Below, in pieces: positions 15,253 to 23,907 of a stretch of DNA of 42,701 nt. The stretch's first letter is position 1; every line of letters begins with the position of its first letter. Source of the stretch: Candidatus Collinsella stercoripullorum (GTDB taxonomy: Bacteria; Actinomycetota; Coriobacteriia; Coriobacteriales; Coriobacteriaceae). The DNA is taken from contig DXAO01000011.1 in the NCBI GenBank assembly GCA_019117005.1, positions 1 to 42,701 on the forward strand, in the 5' to 3' direction. Made by a program: the position numbers and the translations under genes. Under the pieces are notes generated by a model. That model ran no database searches. It saw nothing but the letters and a program-made list of their open reading frames with translations, and was not told the origin of the DNA.

Positions 15253-15867
15253 GTGTGCGTGAGGTTCAGTCCGCTCACGGCGGAGGAGGCCCAGGCCGTG
15301 CTCGACGCACGCGGCACGGGCCGCCACACCATCCGCTACATAGAGACGCCCGACCCCCTCCGCGACGCCCGCCCCGGCTCGCAGGCCCCGCTCTTCGTGC
15401 CGGACGGCGCAGGCGACCTAAAGGTTGCCACGCTCGAGTGGGGCTTCCCGCTCGACGGCAGGCCCCATGCCGTGTTCAACACCCGCATCGAATCGGCCTT
15501 GAAGCAGCTTCGCCCGGGCGGGCGCGGCATGTGGGCGAAGGCCATCGCCCAGGGCCGCTGCCTCGTGCCCGTGCGCGCCTTCTATGAGTCGCACGCCACC
15601 GAGCGCGTGGTGAGCGAGAAGACAGGCAGGCCGGTGCGCCGCGAGTACCGCTTCCGCCTGCCCGGCGCCCGCGCGTTCCTGCTCGCCGCCGTCCAGGCAG
15701 ACGGCATATTCTCCATCGTCACCACCGAGCCTAACGCCAGCGTGGCGCCGGTGCACGACCGCATGCCGCTGGTGCTCGGGCCCGGCGAGTCGAGCGTGTG
15801 GCTCGGCTCGGAGTTCGCATCGCTCGCGGACCGAAGAAGCGTCAGCTTGACCTCCTGCCCAGAGTAA
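15253..15867 (+). CDS. SRAP-domain protein (YedK/HMCES type)
   Basis: A 204-residue protein. The GTG at 15253 is chosen because it makes Cys residue 2 (M-C-V-R-F), and SRAP proteins need this cysteine at the N-terminus after Met removal to form a thiazolidine link with abasic sites in single-stranded DNA. An upstream ATG at 15214 would bury it. Other family motifs are present: HAVFNTRIESAL (active-site Asn), CLVPVRAFYES (active-site Glu) and APVHDRMPLVL (His). Members protect abasic sites during replication and are common in prophages. It is divergent from the scaffold gene and convergent with the EcoRII-like gene, with 9 bases between stops. Confidence 0.88.
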   Translation: MCVRFSPLTAEEAQAVLDARGTGRHTIRYIETPDPLRDARPGSQAPLFVPDGAGDLKVATLEWGFPLDGRPHAVFNTRIESALKQLRPGGRGMWAKAIAQGRCLVPVRAFYESHATERVVSEKTGRPVRREYRFRLPGARAFLLAAVQADGIFSIVTTEPNASVAPVHDRMPLVLGPGESSVWLGSEFASLADRRSVSLTSCPE

Positions 15868-15876
15868 TACCCGAAG

Positions 15877-17088
15877 CTATCCCTCCTGCCTACCCTTAAC
15901 CATCTCGCAGAACTCCCTGACGTCCATCAACCATTCCTGCTGGCCCGAGGTGTACGTTGGGAAGATTGGGCGCGGCACGACGAGCTGGAGGCGGTCCTTC
16001 TCCATCGCGGTCGTGTAGTCGGTGCTCACGGCAGGCTCCAGCGTCACGAGGTGTTTTAGCTCGACGCGGTCCGCCTCGTCGAGCACCTGCCTCCAGCGCT
16101 CCTTGATGGTGGTCTTCGCGCCGAGAACGGTGAGGCGCGCGACGGGGAAGGCGGGGTCGTGGTAGTACTCGATGGACGGGAACACGAAGTCCGGCTTCGA
16201 CTTCCCCTCGGTGTACTTCTGCGCGGAGTACCGGATGCCTCGCGCGTCGAAGAGCATGGAGAGCTGGTTCTCGAAGGCTGTGCCGGCCCTGGACTTCCTC
16301 CGCTGGAAGGTCGACATGGTGACGCGGAGCACGCCGTCAACGTCGAGCGTCGTCCCGAGGAACGGGGCGAGGTCGCGCTCGAGGATGTGGCGCTCGAACA
16401 CGCGGAAGAGGAGCTCCTCGCGCTCGTAGCAGGCGACGAGCGATCCGTCTGGGTCGCCCTCCCAGTCCAGCTCCCCTAGGGTCGAGACGGAGTAGGCGCT
16501 GAAGTCCGCGCCCTTCGGGAAGGAGTCCCCGAATCGCTCGACCAGCCCGTCGAGGAAGCCGTCAGCGGCGCTCGGGATGCCGACCTCTATGCCGATGGAC
16601 TCGAGGATCTGCGCCGCCATCGCGTCGATGCGCAGGACGTCAGTCGGCGCCGCCTTGAAGCCGGTGTCCGCCGTGTCGCCGACGCCGAAGAGCCAGCGCA
16701 ACTGCGACTCCGCCGTGGTGCCGGCCTTCGCGAACGCGATGAGGACCTCGCCCGCGTCCGAGATCGCGAGAACCATCAGGTCTCCCGGGCGGGCTGCGGC
16801 TATGCACTTGTTGTCGTTGTAGTAGAGGCGGTACTCAGTCCGGGTCGGGTGCCTGCGCCGGGCGTCGTACCACGTGGTGAACCCGTGGTCGAAGACGGGG
16901 TCGGCGTCGTCCTCGAGGTAGGCGAAGGTCGTCGGCATGCCCTTGATGTCGTCGTCGCCGAACAGGGCGCGCAGCGGCCCCGTCCCGTTGAACTCGTGCT
17001 GGTTGCTTTTCGCAGGACTTATGTCCACAGCGGCGAGGGTCTTCGCGACCGCGCCGTCGAAGTAGCCGTTAAGCGCCCCGTAGTCCAT
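15877..17088 (-). CDS. EcoRII-like type II restriction endonuclease
   Basis: A 403-residue protein, almost exactly the length of EcoRII. Residues 1-170 match the EcoRII N-terminal effector domain (SNQHEFNGTGPLRALFG, TTWYDARRRHPTRTEYRLYY, PGDLMVLAIS). Residues about 220-400 match the EcoRII catalytic domain: GTAFENQLSMLFDARGIRYS, KSKPDFVFPSIEYYHDPAFP and LTVLGAKTTIKERWRQVLDEA, which carry the PD-(D/E)xK Asp and Lys residues. EcoRII-type enzymes need two or more recognition sites to cut. It overlaps the methyltransferase gene by 20 bases, so the pair is translationally coupled with the methyltransferase made first. The CCWGG specificity is inferred from the family. Confidence 0.92.
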   Translation of the reverse strand: MDYGALNGYFDGAVAKTLAAVDISPAKSNQHEFNGTGPLRALFGDDDIKGMPTTFAYLEDDADPVFDHGFTTWYDARRRHPTRTEYRLYYNDNKCIAAARPGDLMVLAISDAGEVLIAFAKAGTTAESQLRWLFGVGDTADTGFKAAPTDVLRIDAMAAQILESIGIEVGIPSAADGFLDGLVERFGDSFPKGADFSAYSVSTLGELDWEGDPDGSLVACYEREELLFRVFERHILERDLAPFLGTTLDVDGVLRVTMSTFQRRKSRAGTAFENQLSMLFDARGIRYSAQKYTEGKSKPDFVFPSIEYYHDPAFPVARLTVLGAKTTIKERWRQVLDEADRVELKHLVTLEPAVSTDYTTAMEKDRLQLVVPRPIFPTYTSGQQEWLMDVREFCEMVKGRQEG

Positions 17089-18241
17089 CCTCCATCGCCC
17101 CCATCATGAGCCTTGCCACCGCGCGGACCACGGGCACGGTGACCGAGTTGCCGAACTGGTGGTACGCCTGCGTGTCCGAGACGGGGATGATGAACTCGTC
17201 GGGGAACCCCTGCAGCCTCGCGCACTCCCTCGGCGTGAGCTTCCTCGGGTTCTTCCCCTCGCCGCGCGACACGAGGATCTCGCTTCCGTCCTTATGGTAC
17301 CGCGCGGAGAGGGTGCGCGTGGTGTCCCCGGGGCCGATGACGCTGTACCCGAAGCCGTTGCCCTTCGCCTGGTGCTTCGCCCTGTACGCCCTCAGGTAGT
17401 CCCAGAGCTTGTCGCTGAGGACGTAGCGGTCGTCCACGTCGCCCTCTAGGATCTCCGCCGCCGTGTGCTCGGCCTCGGGCACCTCCAGGTCGTCCCAGTC
17501 GAACTCCGTCGGCTCGGCGAAGCCGACGATGTAGATGCGCTCGCGGTGCTGGCAGGTCCAGAGCTTGGAGTCTAGGACCTTCCAGTGGACGTCGTACCCG
17601 AGCTCGTCCCGCAGCACGTGCATGATCACCCGGAAGGTGTTCCCCCGGTCGTGGCTCGTGAGGTTCTTCACGTTCTCCAGGAGGAACGCCCTTGGCCGCT
17701 TGGCGTCGATGATGCGCGCCACCTCGAAGAACAGGGTTCCCTGAGTCTCGTCCTCGAAGCCCGTGGCGCGCCCGAGCGAGCGCTTCTTGGAGACCCCGGC
17801 GAGCGAGAAAGGCTGGCAGGGGAAGCCGGCGAGCAGCACGTCGAAGTCTTGGATGTCATCGGCGGCAACCTCGCGGATGTCACCGGCGGGCGTCTCCCCG
17901 TAGTTCATCCGGTAGGTCTTCTGGGCGAACCTGTCCCACTCGCAGGAGAACACGCACCTACCGCCAAGCTCCTGGAAGGGCATGCGGATCCCGCCAATCC
18001 CAGCGAAGAGGTCAACGTAGGTGAAGGGGGCATCAGGACGCTCGCCTTGGTCGAAGGGCGCTAAGTGCCCAAGCGAGGAGATGAAGGCGGACTCAGCGGC
18101 GCTCGGGGCGGTCTCGCCCGCCTCCCAGCGCCGAACAGTCCGTTCGCCGTTCGGCCCCATGCCGAGTGCGGCGGCAAACTCCTTCTGCGTAAGGCCGAGC
18201 TCGGCTCTCTTCATACGAATATCAGTTGCTCCAAGATGCAT
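17069..18241 (-). CDS. DNA (cytosine-5) methyltransferase with N-terminal HTH, partner of the EcoRII-like nuclease
   Basis: A 390-residue protein from the ATG at 18241, which has an agga 8 bases upstream; a TTG at 18274 would add 11 residues. Residues about 10-65 are an XRE-type helix-turn-helix (MKRAELGLTQKEFAAALGMG, ERTVRRWEAGE). From about residue 75 all C5-methyltransferase motifs appear in order: YVDLFAGIGGIRMPF (I), AGFPCQPFSLAG (IV, catalytic Cys), FLLENVKNL (VI), CQHRERIYIVGF (VIII), LTPRECARLQGFPDEF (IX) and YHQFGNSVTVPVV (X). It methylates cytosine to protect host DNA. The HTH may let it repress its own promoter, as M.EcoRII-like enzymes do; a gtcaa/ttgac dyad near 18270-18290 could be the site. 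Confidence 0.92.
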   Translation of the reverse strand: MHLGATDIRMKRAELGLTQKEFAAALGMGPNGERTVRRWEAGETAPSAAESAFISSLGHLAPFDQGERPDAPFTYVDLFAGIGGIRMPFQELGGRCVFSCEWDRFAQKTYRMNYGETPAGDIREVAADDIQDFDVLLAGFPCQPFSLAGVSKKRSLGRATGFEDETQGTLFFEVARIIDAKRPRAFLLENVKNLTSHDRGNTFRVIMHVLRDELGYDVHWKVLDSKLWTCQHRERIYIVGFAEPTEFDWDDLEVPEAEHTAAEILEGDVDDRYVLSDKLWDYLRAYRAKHQAKGNGFGYSVIGPGDTTRTLSARYHKDGSEILVSRGEGKNPRKLTPRECARLQGFPDEFIIPVSDTQAYHQFGNSVTVPVVRAVARLMMGAMEDGLRGA

Positions 18242-18440
18242 ATGCCGTATCCTGTCAGAACGAATCAAGGTCAAGTTGTCCTCATTTTGACACAGCGATT
18301 AGATCTCGGTGACATCAATCTATAGGCTCCAGAATGTCCAAAGACACCAGAGGACCCGTCAGGCGGCAATATGAACCTGAAAGACCCTCAGGTCGATTGC
18401 ACTGAAAACCGCGCAAGAATCTCAACGTGGAGATTACGGG

Positions 18441-20318
18441 CTAGAAGTTCCAATGTGAGGCGAGCTCTCGGTCGTAGCTCCTCGGCTGCTTCTCGCGTTC
18501 CAGTCTTTCTATCTGCACTCGTGCGGGATGCGTCGCCGCCGTCCCGCTCACGATGCAGCACCCCTGTGGCAGCACGGGGACCATGCTCATGGACGCGCTG
18601 TCAATGAACGAGACCGACTTCGCTATAGCCTTCAGGTCCTCGTCGTTCACGAGCCTGTGGATGAAGTAGTTGTGCATCTGCGAGAGAATCGTCGGCGATA
18701 TGTCGGCGGGGCGCTGGCTGCAAACCGTGAGGTACATGCCGAACTTGCGGCCCTCCTTGACAATCTCCTCGAAGGTCTCCAGCCGATAGTCCCTCCAGCT
18801 CTCGCTCTCGCGCTGCGATGAGTAGGACAGGATGTTGTGGGCCTCGTCGATAATGAGGTGGACGCTCGATTCGAGGTCAGCCTGCCCCCTCTTCTTTTGT
18901 TCCTCGTACAGGTACTTTGCTATGACAAGAGGGATGACTCGTTTCTGATCCTGGTTGACTTTGAGTAGCGAGAAGACAACGACTGGGCTTTTTATTACTT
19001 CGATCATGCCGTTCCCACGAACTTCGAAAAGCCTCCTAGATTCTTGGAGCTCTGACGAGTAGCGCCCAATCCAAGATGAGATGTGCTCTCGGACGATGCT
19101 TCCTCGGCGCCACTGATCCAGATAACGGTAGTAGGCAAGGAACGCCAGTAACCTTGGCATGTCATTAGCCAGCACCGCAAAATCTAGTCGCAGAGCGAGG
19201 CAGTCTTCAAAGACTATAGGCACGTCTGCGGGGCCATTCAGGTAGCCGGCGCCATCACCTTTATTAGCGTTGTGAATAACCGTTCCTCGATCGCGCGTCT
19301 CTAAGCAGTCAAACGCAGCGGTGGCGTTTTCGAGCGCCTCTCGATATGGGGTTGATGGAATCGCGAAAGCTGCCAGCCGCGCGAGATCTGCCCTTTGTTC
19401 GCCGAACGAGGAGGCATTTCCGAAGTATCCGGCAAGAAGATTCTCAAACATCTTCTTGAGGTATGGACCGGGATGATCTTTCCCCCTGACGCGCTTCGCG
19501 GTATTGATGCAGCGTGAGAGAAAGGGCTTCTGAGTCTTTTCAGTTGCGCGTGTAAGGATTGACCATATGTCCACGTCAGAATAGAAATCCTCCGGGACAG
19601 GAACCTTGTCGCCCGCTGTTCGCGTGTTGAGCTCAAACACGCTTTTCGAATCAGCCAGGATTCCGTCGTCAACATACTCGCCATTGAAGTCGATGAATAC
19701 GAACTTGCTCTTGACGTTGTCCAGCCCGACTCCGTGATCGATTCTCCCGAAGCAGTCGCTGAAAATCTTGCATAGTGTGTTCGACTTGCCCGAACCGGTG
19801 TTGCCGAAGACCCCGATATGGCTGGCGAACAGCGCGTTTGCAGGGAGGTATACGGAGGTGCCGTCGTGTCCCGCGAGAGCGCCAACTCGAAAAGATGGCT
19901 CGTCAGGTAATGTCGGCGAGTTAATCGACTCGAGTTCGTCTGCCGTGAGTAGATACGCCTTCGACTTGACGAGCGGGAGCGTTGAGATTCCTCTATCAAA
20001 CCTATCTTTGGACATAACGCCGAATACGGATACATCTACGAACCGCTCTATCGTTTGCCCGGGAGCAACCCTGGAGTCAGCAGTCTCACGAACAACGTGG
20101 CTCTCCTGCTGGTAGTCGCCCTCGATGATGCCGATGACGCTGTCGTACCCACAGGGGATCTTTAGGTAGCCCCCGACAGAAACACCTCTTACCACCTCAC
20201 CGTGGAAGAAGGTATGGGCTTCATTGGCATCAGCGTAGACACGCACCTTCAGGCGTGCGCCGTGAACCTCAGAGACCTCGCCGACGAGGAGGCAGTCATC
20301 TGCTACTTTGAAAGACAC
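18441..20318 (-). CDS. herA: HerA-family ATPase of a SIR2-HerA defence system
   Basis: A 625-residue protein from the GTG at 20318 (ggggg 5 bases upstream; first residues MSFKVADDCLLVGEVSEV). An N-terminal HAS-barrel covers about residues 1-110. The RecA-like DUF87 ATPase follows: Walker A GVFGNTGSGKSNTL near residue 170, Walker B HLIIDEAHNIL and the conserved TVCSQRPADISPTILSQMHN with a following arginine. HerA proteins form hexameric ring translocases. The gene overlaps the upstream SIR2 gene by 16 bases, so both products are probably made together as one complex. Two-gene SIR2-HerA systems deplete NAD+ in phage-infected cells. A longer start at 20393 is possible but would overlap SIR2 by 91 bases. 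Confidence 0.9.
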   Translation of the reverse strand: MSFKVADDCLLVGEVSEVHGARLKVRVYADANEAHTFFHGEVVRGVSVGGYLKIPCGYDSVIGIIEGDYQQESHVVRETADSRVAPGQTIERFVDVSVFGVMSKDRFDRGISTLPLVKSKAYLLTADELESINSPTLPDEPSFRVGALAGHDGTSVYLPANALFASHIGVFGNTGSGKSNTLCKIFSDCFGRIDHGVGLDNVKSKFVFIDFNGEYVDDGILADSKSVFELNTRTAGDKVPVPEDFYSDVDIWSILTRATEKTQKPFLSRCINTAKRVRGKDHPGPYLKKMFENLLAGYFGNASSFGEQRADLARLAAFAIPSTPYREALENATAAFDCLETRDRGTVIHNANKGDGAGYLNGPADVPIVFEDCLALRLDFAVLANDMPRLLAFLAYYRYLDQWRRGSIVREHISSWIGRYSSELQESRRLFEVRGNGMIEVIKSPVVVFSLLKVNQDQKRVIPLVIAKYLYEEQKKRGQADLESSVHLIIDEAHNILSYSSQRESESWRDYRLETFEEIVKEGRKFGMYLTVCSQRPADISPTILSQMHNYFIHRLVNDEDLKAIAKSVSFIDSASMSMVPVLPQGCCIVSGTAATHPARVQIERLEREKQPRSYDRELASHWNF

Positions 20319-21484
20319 GAAAGCCCCCTCGCAAAGACATCCAATCCGAGCTTCATGTCGCCCTTGGGAACGAGGAGGATGACGTTGTCGCAATCCGCGA
20401 AACGGTCCTCGTAGCTATCGGCGTCATCGGCTTTGTAGCACGAGATGAAGATGAGAAGCTTCGGGTTCGACCTCGCGGCCCTCACGGTAAGGTCGCGTAT
20501 GTGCTCGTCGGCAAAAGAGAAGCCGAAAACGAGAAGAAGAGCGTTGTTGCGGTCGAGTTCGTTGGCGTAGATCCGGAGCAGGTCGTAGTAGTAGCGCTCA
20601 AGCACCGTCTCCCCGAACTTCTTCTTTGTCGGGTTAACGATGCACAGCGTAGAGTCATACTGCTCTTCGAACCGAGTCAGGAGTTCTTTCTCTTCTGTGC
20701 TCAGCCATAAAGCGTGACACTCAAGATCATCGAGGGAGCTTTCATCGCAATCATTCATGACGAGGTCTCTGACGCTGTCGAGGACGGACAAGGTCCTTAT
20801 GTCCTCGCACCCGGAGAGGCACGCTTGAAGCGTGTCGCCGGGGTTCGAGTACATTACGCCCTCGCCGTCTCTCCTCCATGTCAGAGAGCCGTGCGGCTTT
20901 ATGACGTTAGCGGTAGCGACCTGTGCCTTGTACTCCATGAAGAGCGACTGCTCGTATTGGAGCCTGCTGTAGGCGGAGGAGTCGAACCTAGGGTGTTCCC
21001 TGCCAACGAAACCGTCGTTGTAGGATGCCGAGCACCTATCAAGAGCCCTCTCAATGAGCGGGTCATAGTTGGTCGTGAACAGGTTGATGCGCTTGGGAAT
21101 CGTCGTGGTTCCGCGATCTCGGACAAGGCCAATCAGAGAACGAAGGGCGTCAACTTGGTCGGAAGCAGGAGCTTTCGTTTCGAGTGGGAGCATGACCGAG
21201 CGGAAGTACTCCGCCTTCAGTAGCCGCAAGGCGGATTCCCAAACATCATTGGAGGAACTCTCGAACTTCTTCTCTTCCACTGCACGAAACCATGATTCAC
21301 GGCCCTCGAGAGTTGGGACAACGCCGGCCGAGAATCCCGACCCAAGCAAAACGTTGATGTGACCACAGGACAGAGCGTTCCGAAGAAACTTCGAATTGTC
21401 TTCAGACGGCAATCCATCGGAGTCGAGAAACTGCCCGTTTCGTCCGAGGGTGAATCTCCTCAGCTTGAAAGGCTCCATACCCAT
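20303..21484 (-). CDS. SIR2-family NADase-type protein of a SIR2-HerA defence system
   Basis: A 393-residue protein. The SIR2 core runs from about residue 40: INVLLGSGFSAGVVPTLEG (nucleotide loop), INLFTTNYDPLIERAL (catalytic Asn region), NVIKPHGSLTWRRDG (catalytic His) and LLLVFGFSFADEHIRDLTV. This is the SIR2_2-like branch used as an NAD+-degrading effector in antiphage systems rather than a deacetylase, as the zinc-binding Cys set is absent. It is first in a two-gene minus-strand operon with herA. A gaaagg lies about 10 bases before the ATG at 21484; a second ATG two codons later is also possible. Composition is lower in GC than the housekeeping genes, in line with transfer. Confidence 0.9.
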   Translation of the reverse strand: MGMEPFKLRRFTLGRNGQFLDSDGLPSEDNSKFLRNALSCGHINVLLGSGFSAGVVPTLEGRESWFRAVEEKKFESSSNDVWESALRLLKAEYFRSVMLPLETKAPASDQVDALRSLIGLVRDRGTTTIPKRINLFTTNYDPLIERALDRCSASYNDGFVGREHPRFDSSAYSRLQYEQSLFMEYKAQVATANVIKPHGSLTWRRDGEGVMYSNPGDTLQACLSGCEDIRTLSVLDSVRDLVMNDCDESSLDDLECHALWLSTEEKELLTRFEEQYDSTLCIVNPTKKKFGETVLERYYYDLLRIYANELDRNNALLLVFGFSFADEHIRDLTVRAARSNPKLLIFISCYKADDADSYEDRFADCDNVILLVPKGDMKLGLDVFARGLSCLSK

Positions 21485-22351
21485 TTACCGCGACCTTTCG
21501 AGAGGGCATAAAAAACAAGCGGTGTAACGTACGAACGAGCGTCGCATCAGATTCATGCAACGCTATGTAACATTTTACCACCTGAGTCTGCAGTCAAAAT
21601 GACCTGTCAGTCAAAGCTGGCGAGGTCGCTTCCGTCCTCAGCGTCTAGAGTCGCATGATGACGAAGCAGGCCGAAATACGCGAGTTCCACGCACCAAGAT
21701 AGGGGCGTCAGGCGCTTCCTAAGGGAGAGGCTCCGCGAGTATCTGGAGAGATAGAACAACGTACCGTAGCTACCGCTTGTCATGAGCATTTCAAGCAGCG
21801 GACAAGAACGAGAAGAACGGCGCATTATCAACGAGGACCGAAGGAGCCCCGTCCCACCACCGTCCACCGCCCGTCGAGGGTCGTCCGCAGCCCACCTGCC
21901 CCCGCTTCGTTGCGCTCGGCTCGGAAACCGCCCCGCCCTGCGCACAGAGAGCGATGCGCACGGCCATGCTCGCCGCTCCGGCTGTGTATCGCTCCGCGGC
22001 TCGGGCCAGCCTGCTCCGCCTGCGTGTTGCTCCCGGTTCAGGTCAGCCGGCTGCGCCGTCTGCCCTTCGCGGCGGTCGCACACTTCGGCTACGCTGTCTG
22101 TTCCTCGCAGCGCTGCGCGTACACACCCCCGTTGTGGGTACGGCTTACCAATCGGTTGATCTGTGCAAGGCGAGTCGGTCTCGTATCGGCGCGCACTCCC
22201 GCTATGGCAGGTTGACTGCCACTCTTTCATTCTAGTTTGCAGGTGGTGGGGGCGGCATTGTGTTCAGCTTTCTCAATATGCGTGTAAGAGCTACGCGTGG
22301 ATGGCTCGACCCCATGGGTTCCTCACGGTCCCTGTGGAGAGACGACCGCGC
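21485..22351. other. 867-base non-coding, hairpin-rich stretch between the SIR2-HerA operon and the next cassette
   Basis: No convincing gene lies here; the open frames on both strands lack family features and ribosome binding sites. From about 21880 to 22130 the sequence is a run of short GC-rich self-complementary words, such as gctccgcggctcgg, ccggctgcgccg, cttcgcggcgg and cctcgcagcgctgcg, spaced every 15-30 bases. The flanks are AT-richer. It could be a structured RNA, an origin or transfer region left by a mobile element, or decayed sequence. I cannot identify it. Confidence 0.4.
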
Positions 22352-23677
22352 ATGATCGCGCGCCACTGCCGGCGCACGCGGGTAGAATTGTTCCATTGGC
22401 GTTCGTGGGATGTTGCGCTGTCCATCTTCGACAGGTTCTTCGGCAGGGGTAAATCTGAGGGCGATGGGCTAAAGCCTGAGATAGATTTAGCGAGCGGGAG
22501 CGAACTTGCGGCCATCGAGCGTGGAGCTGTCCGCTCCGTAGTACTGGCGTCCGGCGAGCGCGGGGCAGCGTTTGCAGATGCGCTCGTGCCCGTCGCGGCC
22601 AATGCTGTCCAGGCTGCGCAGACCTACGGAATGGCTGTGGTCAAGTTCCCTGAGGGCGTGGGCTGGGCCGACCTCTGCGTGAGGAGGCGCGATGGCTGGA
22701 AGCTCCTCTCCAACCTCAAGGATGGGAAGTTCAATGAGATGGCCGCAATCAGGCAGGCGGGCATCCAACCCGTCGCGATCGCCAACCTGGCGCTCCAAGG
22801 AATGGCGGTGCTTGTCGGACAGGCGTACATGGCGCAAATCAACGATAGGCTTGAGGGGCTATCAAACGGTATCGCCGAAATCCAGAAGTCGATGGAAAGC
22901 AGCCGAGAGGCGGAACTCGAGTCACACTTCGACGCGCTGGAGCGCCTTGTTCTCATGTTCGATGAGTACGGGTCGGACCAGTCCAAGCGAACGGTCGCCC
23001 TCCAGGTCGTCGAGGACGCCACTAGGGCGGCGCAGCTTGCCTGCCATTTCGAGTCCAAGGAGCTGCGTGAGATCGGCGCCGGCGCAAGTCGGAGGAAGAA
23101 GCTGTCCAAAGAGGACGTTGAGGGATTGATTCGGCGTCTCAAGAAGGTGGAGGATCACGCCTCGGTGGCGTTCCAGCTGCTTCTCGCCGCAAGGCAAACG
23201 GGAATGCGTCTCGAGTGCGACTACACGAACGGGCGCATTGAGAAGGAACTTTCGGTGATACGAAAGATGGCTGACGAGATATCTGGGGCGAGAGCTTGTG
23301 CTCGAGAGTACCTAAGGGGGCGAATCTCTGGACTCAGGGGCGCCCCGCTCGCCTTCGCGGAGCCAATTGAGACGAAGGGTGCCCATGGTGCTGCAATCGT
23401 ACTGGACACAGCGGTCAAGGCTGCATCTCGCATCAACCCTGTCCGCGCCCGTCGTGCGGCAATAGATCGCATCGCGAGTGAGAAGGCCGATCTTCAGGAT
23501 GCGATGGGCTCGGACAACGCAGTGAAGGCCCTTGCCGAGAAGAGCGAGGAAGAGCTCGAGAACCTCCGCTTCGCATTCAACGAAGCAGACACCATCGTAA
23601 TCGAGAACGGCGTTATCAAGGCCTATTCCATAAGGGCATCAGCGGGCCAGATGAATGCGGGTGAGACGACGGGGTGA
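22352..23677 (+). CDS. Unrecognised 441-residue helical protein with a hydrophobic segment
   Basis: I do not recognise this protein. From the ATG at 22352 it has 441 residues, but the globular part probably starts near SIFDRFFGRGKSEG (about residue 28), and a tagaat -10-like element at 22382 suggests a later, perhaps non-ATG, start. Visible parts: a basic and acidic head, an alpha/beta-looking region (AAQTYGMAVVKFPEGVGWADL, RDGWKLLSNLKDG), a hydrophobic helix at about 140-165 (VAIANLALQGMAVLVGQAYM) running into a coiled coil (INDRLEGLSNGIAEIQKSME), then long charged helices. The hydrophobic helix plus coiled coil recalls alpha-helical pore-forming or membrane-binding proteins, but that is only a resemblance. 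It sits in a defence island directly after SIR2-HerA and ahead of two nuclease-like frames on the same strand. Confidence 0.7.
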   Translation: MIARHCRRTRVELFHWRSWDVALSIFDRFFGRGKSEGDGLKPEIDLASGSELAAIERGAVRSVVLASGERGAAFADALVPVAANAVQAAQTYGMAVVKFPEGVGWADLCVRRRDGWKLLSNLKDGKFNEMAAIRQAGIQPVAIANLALQGMAVLVGQAYMAQINDRLEGLSNGIAEIQKSMESSREAELESHFDALERLVLMFDEYGSDQSKRTVALQVVEDATRAAQLACHFESKELREIGAGASRRKKLSKEDVEGLIRRLKKVEDHASVAFQLLLAARQTGMRLECDYTNGRIEKELSVIRKMADEISGARACAREYLRGRISGLRGAPLAFAEPIETKGAHGAAIVLDTAVKAASRINPVRARRAAIDRIASEKADLQDAMGSDNAVKALAEKSEEELENLRFAFNEADTIVIENGVIKAYSIRASAGQMNAGETTG

Positions 23678-23697
23678 GGGGAGGGACCGTAGACTCT

Positions 23698-23892
23698 ATG
23701 AGTGATCGCGGTCTGTACGTGAGTACGGGTGGGTTCACCCGTGAAGCTCGATATGAGGCGGATTGTTCAAACGTCCCGGTGAAACTTCTGGATCTTGATG
23801 AGTTCGTCCGCCAATACGTTGATTGCTACGACAAGGCAGACGAGGACACCCGTGCCATCTTGTCGCTCGTGCGCATTTGGTGGCCGGCGTAG
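23698..23892 (+). CDS. Mrr-type restriction endonuclease C-terminal fragment
   Basis: A 64-residue frame: MSDRGLYVSTGGFTREARYE followed by VKLLDLDEFVRQYVDCYDKA and a short end SLVRIWWPA. This matches the last third of Mrr-family type IV restriction enzymes, where GxFVSTGGFT and the LIDL-x-E-LV helix follow the PD-(D/E)xK catalytic core. The catalytic part and the winged-helix N-terminus are missing, and the sequence before the ATG belongs to the preceding gene, so this is most likely the relic of a deleted mrr gene. It has an ATG but only a weak gagggagg far upstream. A stand-alone role cannot be ruled out because it sits neatly between two genes of the same direction. Confidence 0.65.
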   Translation: MSDRGLYVSTGGFTREARYEADCSNVPVKLLDLDEFVRQYVDCYDKADEDTRAILSLVRIWWPA

Positions 23893-23907
23893 GGGAGAGA
23901 TGATGGT

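Noticed and set aside
21607..22230. 207-codon minus-strand frame in the non-coding gap
   Set aside because: No ribosome binding site, no family motif and a sharp change in composition half-way; it crosses the hairpin-rich tract.
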